Positions 58,431 through 64,000 of a stretch of DNA of 64,000 nt are shown here, piece by piece. The notes under the pieces are model-generated. The model had not been told where the DNA came from, did not search any database, and saw only the letters and a list, made by a program, of their open reading frames with translations. A program made the translations under genes and the position numbers. Source of the DNA: Geodermatophilus sabuli (GTDB lineage: Bacteria; Actinomycetota; Actinomycetes; Mycobacteriales; Geodermatophilaceae). The DNA lies in assembly GCF_900215145.1 (NCBI RefSeq), contig NZ_OBDO01000011.1, forward strand, positions 124,001 to 188,000, in the 5' to 3' direction. Every line of letters begins with the position of its first letter. Position 1 is the stretch's first letter.

Positions 58431-59549
58431 GTGCTGCCCCCACGCCGGGTCCGCCGGGTCGCCGGTCCACTGCTCATCGGCGCGCTGGTGGCGGCCGTCG
58501 TCCTCCTCCCCGTGCTCGTGGTGGTGGCCGTGCTCGCCTCGCTGTTGCTGCCGGGACGCTGGCGCGCGCTGCGGCTGCTGGGCTTCGGGCTGGTGTACCT
58601 GGTGCTGGAGGTGGCGGGGCTGGCGGCTGCGGCGGTGCTCTGGGGGCTCAGCGGACTCGGTCGCCGGTTGCGGGCCCCGGCGTTCCGGGCGGCCCACTAC
58701 ACCGTGTTGCGCCTGCTGCTCGACGTCCTCATGCGGGTGGCACAGCGGCTGTTCGCGCTGCGGCTGGTCACCGACGGCGCGTCCTGGTCGCCGCTGGACG
58801 ACGGGGTGCCCGGCTCGACGAACGCCATGGTCGTGCTGTCCCGGCACGCCGGTCCGGGCGACTCCTTCCTGCTCGTGCACACCCTGATGAACCGCGACCA
58901 CCTGCGCCGGCCGCGGATCGTGCTCAAGGACCTGCTGCAGCTGGACCCGTTGATCGACGTCTACCTCAACCGGCTGCCCAACCACTTCGTCCCGGCCGAT
59001 CCCACCGGGGGGACCGGCTCCGAGCAGGCTATCGCCGACCTGGCCCGCGACCTGGGCGAGGAGGACGCGCTGCTGATCTTCCCGGAGGGCGCGAACTTCA
59101 CCGCGCGGCGCCGGACCCGGGCCATCCAGCGACTGCAGGACCGGGGGTTGCTGGCGGCCGTCCGCCGGGCCGAGGCGATGCGGAACCTGCTGCCCCCGCG
59201 TCCGGGCGGGGTCGTCGCGGCGCTGCGCGCAGCTCCGCACGCCGACGTCGTCCTCGTCGCGCACACCGGGCTGGAGCACCTGAGCACGGTGCGGGACCTG
59301 TGGCGGAGCCTGCCCATGGACAAGACGCTGCACCTGCGCTGGTGGTTCATCCCGGCCGCGGACGTGCCGCGGGACGAGACGCGGCTGACCGACTGGCTCT
59401 ACCAGTGGTGGGAGACGATCGACGACTGGATCACCACCACCTCGGCCGCGGAGCAGCCGGCGCAGACCGCGCGCGGAACCGACGCGCCGGCGGCGCCCGG
59501 CCCGACGGTCGAGCCGGCGGGCCCGGGTGGCGACGCCGCGGGTCCCTGA
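58431..59549 (+). CDS. Lysophospholipid acyltransferase (PlsC-like)
   Basis: 372 residues from GTG 58431. Two or three N-terminal hydrophobic segments (~15-75). Acyltransferase motifs: HX4D as SRHAGPGDSFLL (residue ~142), substrate-binding region NRLPNHFVPADPTGG, and FPEGANFTARRR (motif III). Unlike standard PlsC the first motif is HAGPGD, typical of a large uncharacterised actinobacterial subgroup. It likely acylates a glycerolipid. The patatin gene is directly upstream. Confidence 0.85.
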   Translation: MLPPRRVRRVAGPLLIGALVAAVVLLPVLVVVAVLASLLLPGRWRALRLLGFGLVYLVLEVAGLAAAAVLWGLSGLGRRLRAPAFRAAHYTVLRLLLDVLMRVAQRLFALRLVTDGASWSPLDDGVPGSTNAMVVLSRHAGPGDSFLLVHTLMNRDHLRRPRIVLKDLLQLDPLIDVYLNRLPNHFVPADPTGGTGSEQAIADLARDLGEEDALLIFPEGANFTARRRTRAIQRLQDRGLLAAVRRAEAMRNLLPPRPGGVVAALRAAPHADVVLVAHTGLEHLSTVRDLWRSLPMDKTLHLRWWFIPAADVPRDETRLTDWLYQWWETIDDWITTTSAAEQPAQTARGTDAPAAPGPTVEPAGPGGDAAGP

Positions 59550-59574
59550 CCCGCAGGGACTACGGTGCGGCGAC

Positions 59575-59979
59575 ATGGCGCACCGGTGGACGCTCGTGGC
59601 GGTCGCCTCGACCCAACTGGCCGCTCAGGTGGCCGGCCACGTCGTCGCCCTGCGGCGGCGTCGCACCTTCGACGTCCCGTTCATGGCGGGGAGCCCTGAG
59701 CACATGGTCCGGGACTGGCTCTGGTTCGGTACGGCCTACAGCACGCCTCCGTACCTGCTCGGGCCACAGGTCTGGGCCATCGCCCGGCTGCTCCGCGGGC
59801 CAGACGTCCGGGCGCGCTGGGTGCTGCGGTGGCTGGGTACGGGTCTGGTGCTGGGCTATCCGAGCGAGCGGTGGAACCGCGTCCGGGTCCGCCCGGGCGG
59901 GGTCGACCCGCTCGAGACCCCGATCGTCGCAGTCGGGTGGAGCTGCGCGACGGCGATGGCCGTCCTCGCCCGCCGCTGA
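59575..59979 (+). CDS. Small unknown membrane-associated protein
   Basis: 134 residues from ATG 59575. Hydrophobic stretches near the N-terminus (WTLVAVASTQLAAQVAGHVV), around WLGTGLVLGY and at the C-terminus (VAVGWSCATAMAVLA). Contains MAGSPEHMVRDWLWFGTAYS and YPSERWNRVRVRPGG. No family recognised. It lies 25 bp after the acyltransferase stop and may belong to that lipid operon. Confidence 0.6.
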   Translation: MAHRWTLVAVASTQLAAQVAGHVVALRRRRTFDVPFMAGSPEHMVRDWLWFGTAYSTPPYLLGPQVWAIARLLRGPDVRARWVLRWLGTGLVLGYPSERWNRVRVRPGGVDPLETPIVAVGWSCATAMAVLARR

Positions 59980-60138
59980 CCGCTGCTCCCGCCGTGCCGG
60001 CCGGGGGCGTCCGGGCACGTCGCCGGAGCAGCCACCGGAACCGTCCGGTGCCCGTTGACCGGCGGGGACGGGCAGGTCTCCCGCGGGCCGGGCGGTCGGT
60101 CACCGTCCTCGGGTCGGCCCGGGGCGATCGCGCCGTCT

Positions 60139-60798
60139 TCAGCCGGCCTCGGCCCGGTCCACCCGTCCGGCTGCGCCGGACGGGTGGATCGTGCCCAGGC
60201 CGTGATGACCGTTGCGGGCCTTCGTGGCGAGGTAGCCGGCGTTCGCCTCGGAGGCGTGCACGCCCGTGGAGATCCGGGCCGCCACGGTCACGCCCAGTCG
60301 CTCGAGCTGGGCTGCCTTGTCCGGGTTGTTGCTCAGGAGGGCCAGCGAGGACACGCCGAGCGCGCGCAACATCTGGGCCGCGACCGTGTAGTCGCGCTCG
60401 TCGGGGGCGTGGCCGAGGGCGAGGTTGGCCTCGTAGGTGTCGAGGCCGGTGTCCTGCAGCGCGTAGGCGTCGAGCTTGTCGTAGAGACCGATGCCGCGGC
60501 CCTCCTGGCGCAGGTAGAGCAGGTAGCCGCCGGCCACGGTGATCCGCTCGGCCGCCTCCCGGAGCTGTGGTCCGCAGTCGCAGCGCTGGCTGCCGAAGAC
60601 GTCTCCGGTCAGGCACTCGCTGTGCGGGCGGACCAGCGGGACGGCCGTCGAGGTGCCGAGTGCGAACGCGAGGTGCTCCCGGCCGTCGACGAGTCCGCGG
60701 AAGCTGGTGACGAGGGCCGTGGTGGCGTAACCGTCGGGGAAGCGCAACGGGATCCGCACCTGGGTGCGGATCGCCGCGTCGGCCAGATGGGGTGCCAT
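60139..60798 (-). CDS. ribA: GTP cyclohydrolase II
   Basis: 219 residues. Zinc site CLTGDVFGSQRCDCGPQL with all three Cys. Catalytic block YLRQEGRGIGLYDKLDAYAL, with the Tyr and Arg that allow full ring opening and deformylation. DTYEANLALGHAPDERDY and LSNNPDKAAQLERLGV bind GTP. It makes 2,5-diamino-6-ribosylamino-4(3H)-pyrimidinone 5'-phosphate. It is monofunctional, without the RibB domain of the riboflavin operon enzyme. The start overlaps the RibD-C stop (TGATG), so it serves this operon and is probably not the housekeeping RibA. Confidence 0.92.
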   Translation of the reverse strand: MAPHLADAAIRTQVRIPLRFPDGYATTALVTSFRGLVDGREHLAFALGTSTAVPLVRPHSECLTGDVFGSQRCDCGPQLREAAERITVAGGYLLYLRQEGRGIGLYDKLDAYALQDTGLDTYEANLALGHAPDERDYTVAAQMLRALGVSSLALLSNNPDKAAQLERLGVTVAARISTGVHASEANAGYLATKARNGHHGLGTIHPSGAAGRVDRAEAG

Positions 60799-61514
60799 CA
60801 GTCCTCGCCGGCGGGGTCTTCGGCGCAGAACCGCTCGGACAGTGCGTACCGGAGCAGCACCACGTCGCCGATCTGCCGGACTGCGGCCAGGGTCGCCCTG
60901 TGGTGGGCGTTCCAGGGGAATCGCCCATCGCCGACGAGCCGGGGCGCGCGGGAATCGCCCACGAACAGCGGCGCCACCACGAGGTGCAGTTCGTCCACGA
61001 GGCCCGCGCAGAGGAACTGGGTGAGGACGTTCCCGCCGCCCTCCACCATCACGCGGTTGACCCCCCGGGCCGAGAGGTGCTCGAGGACCTCGCCCACGTC
61101 GACGTCTCGCGCCGGGCCGGTGTCGACGACGGTCGCGACCGCACCCAGCCGGGCCCGGACGTCGTCCACGGCACGGCTGGGGCAGAAGACGATCTTGTCG
61201 GAGTCGCCCGTGGTGAAGAAGGCGGCCGTTGCGGCCAGGTCCCCCCGCCGGGTGAGCGTGACCTTGGTGGGTGATGCGGGGAACCCACGCAACAGTCGTT
61301 CGGCGCGCCGGTCCGCGGAGCGGACCAGCAGGCGCGGGTTGTCGTTCCGGACGGTGGCGGCACCGACGACGATCGCGTCGCAGCGGGCCCGCTCCGCGTC
61401 GACCCGGTCGAAGTCGGCGGCGTTGGACAGCTGCAGCCGGGTGGCCTCCGTGCTGTCCAGGTAGCCGTCGATCGACATGCCGCAGCTGAGCAGGGTGTAG
61501 GGCCGATCAGCCAT
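60798..61514 (-). CDS. RibD C-terminal-domain reductase (DHFR-like)
   Basis: 238 residues from ATG 61514 (GTG 61523 possible). RibD_C fold: TLLSCGMSIDGYLDSTEATR, RCDAIVVGAATVRNDNPRLL, VMVEGGGNVLTQFLCAGLVDEL. It lacks the deaminase domain of full RibD, so it would act as the NADPH-dependent 5-amino-6-ribosylamino-pyrimidine reductase. It acts one or two steps after GTP cyclohydrolase II, whose gene is coupled downstream. It overlaps the upstream membrane-protein stop by 8 bp. Confidence 0.88.
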   Translation of the reverse strand: MADRPYTLLSCGMSIDGYLDSTEATRLQLSNAADFDRVDAERARCDAIVVGAATVRNDNPRLLVRSADRRAERLLRGFPASPTKVTLTRRGDLAATAAFFTTGDSDKIVFCPSRAVDDVRARLGAVATVVDTGPARDVDVGEVLEHLSARGVNRVMVEGGGNVLTQFLCAGLVDELHLVVAPLFVGDSRAPRLVGDGRFPWNAHHRATLAAVRQIGDVVLLRYALSERFCAEDPAGED

Positions 61515-62532
61515 GTGCCGCACCGTCCTCTCGGGTCGCGCTCTGCAGGCAGTCGGCCACCGCTGCCCATCGGGGAACTGGGGGCCGGGGACCCCGCGGC
61601 CGTGGCTGCCGCCGGGCCGCGAGGAGGACGACGGCGCCGGGGAGCACCGACACCAGGGTCAGCACGCCGAAGGCGGTGGCGACCGACGCCCCCGCAGCCG
61701 CCCCCCACTCGGTGGTCGCGAAGACCCACGCGGCCGCGCCCTCGCGGGGGCCCCAGCCGCCGACGTTGAGCGGGATCGCGGCGGCCAGCAGGACGACCAG
61801 CGCCAGTGGCAGCAGTTGCAGCGGCGCGCCGTGCACACCGGCGGCGCGGGAGGCGAGCAGGAACATGCCCAGGTGCCCGCCGACCACGAGGAGGGACGCG
61901 AGCAGGACCGGTCGCAGGGTCGCCGGCCGCAGCAGCGCGCCCCGGGCCTCGGCCGCGGCCGGGCGGAGGGTCCCGGCCGGCCGGGACGGACCACGCCGCA
62001 CCACACTGCGGCCCGTGACCAGGAGGATGCCCCCGGCCACCGCGCTGACCGCGACGACCACGGGTACCGCCGCGGGCACCGGCGAGGGGAGAGCCAGCAG
62101 CACCGCGATCGCGACCGCTGCCTGGACCGCCTGGCCCGCGACGCGCTCCCAGACGACGGCGCGCAGCCCGCGGCCGAGGTCGCCGGCGTCGATGCCGTGC
62201 CGCAGCCCCCGGTGGACGTCTCCGAGCACGCCGCCGGGCAGCGTGCTGTTGAGGAACTGCGAGCGGTAGTAGGCGGCGGTCGCACCGGGCAGCGGCAGGC
62301 CGACGCCGAGCGCCGCGGCGATGACGCGCCAGCGCCAGGCAGAGCAGACCGTGGTCCCGGCGCCGATGGCGACCGCGGTGAGCAGCGTGCCGGGGCCGAG
62401 TCCGCGCAGGCCGTCCACGAAGGGGTCCGCGCCCAACCGCCAGACCAGGACGGCGAGGATCAGGAGCCCGCCCAGGACACGGGCCACTGCCCACGCGCGT
62501 CGTCGTCCGTGATCGGTCACCGTCCGTGTCAC
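61507..62532 (-). CDS. UPF0104 / lysylphosphatidylglycerol synthase TM-region protein
   Basis: 341 residues from GTG 62532, with about eight TM helices. Family marks: AWRWRVIAAALGVGLPLPGATAAYYRSQFLNSTLPGG (split for reading; LNSTLPGGVLGDVHRG is the core), RVAGQAVQAAVAIAV and IPLNVGGWGPREGAAAWVFA. AglD/YbhN-type flippase-like membrane proteins often partner glycosyltransferases. It is coupled to the GT4 gene (GTGA overlap), suggesting export of a glycosylated product. Confidence 0.85.
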   Translation of the reverse strand: MTRTVTDHGRRRAWAVARVLGGLLILAVLVWRLGADPFVDGLRGLGPGTLLTAVAIGAGTTVCSAWRWRVIAAALGVGLPLPGATAAYYRSQFLNSTLPGGVLGDVHRGLRHGIDAGDLGRGLRAVVWERVAGQAVQAAVAIAVLLALPSPVPAAVPVVVAVSAVAGGILLVTGRSVVRRGPSRPAGTLRPAAAEARGALLRPATLRPVLLASLLVVGGHLGMFLLASRAAGVHGAPLQLLPLALVVLLAAAIPLNVGGWGPREGAAAWVFATTEWGAAAGASVATAFGVLTLVSVLPGAVVLLAARRQPRPRGPRPPVPRWAAVADCLQSATREDGAAHG

Positions 62533-63704
62533 GGGACACCCCGGATCTGCGGCGGACCCGGTTCGAGCCGGACCGCGGACAGGACGCTGCGGATGCGCTC
62601 GCCGGTCCGCCGCCAGTCCGGCAGGGTCTCCCTCCGGCGCAGCGCCGCGCGCCGCAGACGGCTGCGCAGCCCGGCGTCGGTGAGCCACCGCGCGAGGGCG
62701 CCGGCGAGCGCGGCGGGGTCCTCCGGGGGCACGAGGAGGCCGGGCCTGCCTGCGGCGGTGCGGCCCAGGGCCTCCCGGACGCCGCCCACCTCGGTCGCCA
62801 GCACGGGCACCCCGGCGGCCAGCGCCTCGGGGACCACCATGCCGAAGGTCTCCGCCCGGGACGGGAGGACCAGCAGGTCGGCGTCCTCGTACTCGCGTCG
62901 CAGCGCCGCCCCGGTGCGGGTCCCGGGCATCCGGACGCGATCGGCGATGCCGGTGGCCGTGGCCCCGCGCGCCAGCGACGCGACGAAGCCCGGGTCCCTG
63001 TCGAGCGGGCCCACCATGGCGCAGCGCCAGGGCAGGCCCACCAGGCGCCCCAGGGCCTCCAGCAGCAGGTCCTGGCCCTTGAGCCGCGACAGCGTCCCGA
63101 CGCACACCAGCCGTCCGCCGCCGGCCGTCCGAGGGCTCACGGGCGCCGGCTCGGTGCCCGGGCGGGCGACGTGCACGCGGTCCACCGGCAGCTGGTACCG
63201 CTCGAGCAGCCGCCGACGGGTCCAGGCGCTGGTCGTGACGACGGCCCGCGCGGCGGCGAGCACCGCGGACTCGTCGCGCTCCTCGACGGCCACGCCGTCG
63301 AGGTCCCTGCCCCCGAGGTCCATGCCACCGAAGACCATGTGCACCAGGACCACGAGCCGCAGCCGCTCCGAGCGTGGTACGAGCACCGCACCGGCCGCGG
63401 AGGCGACCAGCCCGTCGGCGAGGACCAGTGCGTCGTCCGGGAGGGCGTCGAGCGATCGCGCCAGCGCGGCCTGCGCGATGGCGTCGGGTCGTGGCCAGGA
63501 GCCTCCTGCGGCGACCTCGGTCACGCTCCACCCGGCGTCGCGCAGGTCGGCGCAGACCTCGCGGTCGTAGCGGTTGCCGCCACTGATCCGCGCGGGGTCG
63601 TGGATCCCCGCCGGGACGACGACGTGGACGGCGCTCACGGTGCTGCCCGGTTTCACTTCCGCGGGGCGCTCCGCTCCTCGCTCGTCCCTCACTGCGATGC
63701 TCAC
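62529..63704 (-). CDS. GT4-family glycosyltransferase
   Basis: 391 residues from GTG 63704 (internal GTG 63638 is an alternative beginning VSAVHVVVPAG, which looks like the native fold start). GT-B: ISGGNRYDREVCADLRDAGW, LVCVGTLSRLKGQDLLLEAL, and PSRAETFGMVVPEALAAGVP, the EX7E donor site, then ATEVGGVREAL. It is a retaining glycosyltransferase using a nucleotide sugar. In this operon it probably modifies a pterin- or pyrimidine-derived product (inference). Confidence 0.88.
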   Translation of the reverse strand: MSIAVRDERGAERPAEVKPGSTVSAVHVVVPAGIHDPARISGGNRYDREVCADLRDAGWSVTEVAAGGSWPRPDAIAQAALARSLDALPDDALVLADGLVASAAGAVLVPRSERLRLVVLVHMVFGGMDLGGRDLDGVAVEERDESAVLAAARAVVTTSAWTRRRLLERYQLPVDRVHVARPGTEPAPVSPRTAGGGRLVCVGTLSRLKGQDLLLEALGRLVGLPWRCAMVGPLDRDPGFVASLARGATATGIADRVRMPGTRTGAALRREYEDADLLVLPSRAETFGMVVPEALAAGVPVLATEVGGVREALGRTAAGRPGLLVPPEDPAALAGALARWLTDAGLRSRLRRAALRRRETLPDWRRTGERIRSVLSAVRLEPGPPQIRGVP

Positions 63705-63716
63705 GTTCCTGTCCGC

Positions 63717-64000
63717 TCACAGGGGGAGGTCGTAGCTCGCCCAGGCGATGTGCGACTCGTGGAGGGTGACCGCCAGGGCCTCCAGACGGTCCCCGCCGGG
63801 ACCCAGCGCGCCGTCGCGGATCCGCAGCGCCAGCCGGTCGGCGATCACGCGCGCCAGGACCTCGGTCGTGGTGTTCGTGCCGGCGAGGTCGGGGTCGTCG
63901 TCGAGGTTGCGGTAGGTCAGCGCGCCGAGCACCTCGTGCAGCAGGCCGGCGGCGGCGCCGATGTCGACGACCACCCCGTCGTCGTCCAGCTCGGCCCGGC
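63717..64000 (-). CDS. 6-pyruvoyl-tetrahydropterin synthase / QueD-like protein, N-terminus beyond window
   Basis: The visible C-terminal ~94 residues: [57 protein letters not shown]. The (L)DHxxLND-like segment, NxTxExxA motif and final HES (His, Glu with Ser) are the conserved C-terminus of the T-fold PTPS/QueD family. The zinc-binding His triad would lie outside the window. It reads toward the glycosyltransferase, 12 bp upstream of it. Function is likely carboxytetrahydropterin or tetrahydropterin formation. Confidence 0.85.
   Translation of the reverse strand, partial: RAELDDDGVVVDIGAAAGLLHEVLGALTYRNLDDDPDLAGTNTTTEVLARVIADRLALRIRDGALGPGGDRLEALAVTLHESHIAWASYDLPL

Noticed and set aside
63638..63704. 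Basic/acidic N-terminal extension of the glycosyltransferase as a separate leader gene
   Set aside because: It is in frame with the glycosyltransferase and simply reflects an uncertain start between two GTG codons.
1..64000. tRNA, rRNA or riboswitch genes
   Set aside because: No cloverleaf with CCA-end features, rRNA core sequence or recognised riboswitch motif was found by eye; a covariance-model search would be decisive.

Overview
The window is chromosomal DNA of a very GC-rich actinobacterium with sparse ATG and frequent GTG starts. The best guess is the Geodermatophilaceae (Blastococcus/Geodermatophilus/Modestobacter). Supporting signs are a mycobacterial-type Sdh1 succinate dehydrogenase, a mycothiol-type maleylpyruvate isomerase homologue, a DUF222/13E12 HNH-endonuclease relic, an ECF41 sigma factor with its carboxymuconolactone-decarboxylase partner, a LexA box of the actinobacterial TCGAAC-N4-GTTCGA type, and an MreB/SEDS-PBP shape locus. 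No rRNA, tRNA or CRISPR array was seen.

1-11.1 kb: a partial cytochrome P450, a rifampin-phosphotransferase-like enzyme, and a tightly coupled minus-strand operon DUF4178-DUF2617-DUF4247-DUF350-membrane SpeE. A K+ channel with an RCK domain diverges from that operon. Then comes a divergent pair, a Cys-motif coiled-coil protein and a tyrosine recombinase, sharing a repeat-bearing intergenic region.

11.1-24.6 kb: sdhC-sdhA-sdhB, with a five-codon stop/start relay between sdhC and sdhA; secreted Cu/Zn SOD; a vanadium-haloperoxidase-like protein; a DUF2975-XRE-FAD oxidoreductase operon behind overlapping palindromes; TSUP permease; HD hydrolase; LtrA; AhpD-like protein; the ECF41 sigma pair; and a SnoaL-like protein behind a tandem operator-like repeat.

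24.5-32.7 kb: GH16-like and NRDE proteins, a GH65 phosphorylase, an LLM flavin oxidoreductase, a strong bidirectional hairpin, a lone ssb, and recD2.

32.7-45.5 kb: an accessory-looking zone with gene relics (transposase N-terminus, DUF222-HNH gene with frameshifts and an internal deletion, amino-acid permease tail, RsbW-like ATPase fragment). It also holds phage-style recombination genes: an AAA_24/Sak4-like ATPase, a Cas4/RecB-like nuclease, a small gene with a perfect SOS box, and a SNF2 helicase behind paired palindromes. HpcH/HpaI aldolase, an MHS-type transporter, a mycothiol-enzyme homologue, SerA and ArsC/Spx lie among them.

45.9-64 kb: a one-TM protein in operon with a single-polypeptide SEDS(RodA/FtsW)-class B PBP fusion converging on mreB, with a triplicated 30-bp repeat at the shared stop junction; an alpha/beta hydrolase; a hexapeptide-repeat protein with a Cys-x-x ladder; a DUF4062-STAND NTPase with a helical C-terminus; a truncated hydrolase; a beta-lactamase-like protein; patatin; an acyltransferase. 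The end is a translationally coupled minus-strand operon PTPS/QueD-like - glycosyltransferase - UPF0104 membrane protein - RibD-C reductase - GTP cyclohydrolase II, which looks like a dedicated pterin/pyrimidine-derived pathway.

The strongest candidates for something under-described are the SEDS-PBP fusion beside mreB, the Cys-ladder hexapeptide protein, the SOS-linked recombination module, the coiled-coil/recombinase pair and the pterin-glycosyltransferase operon.
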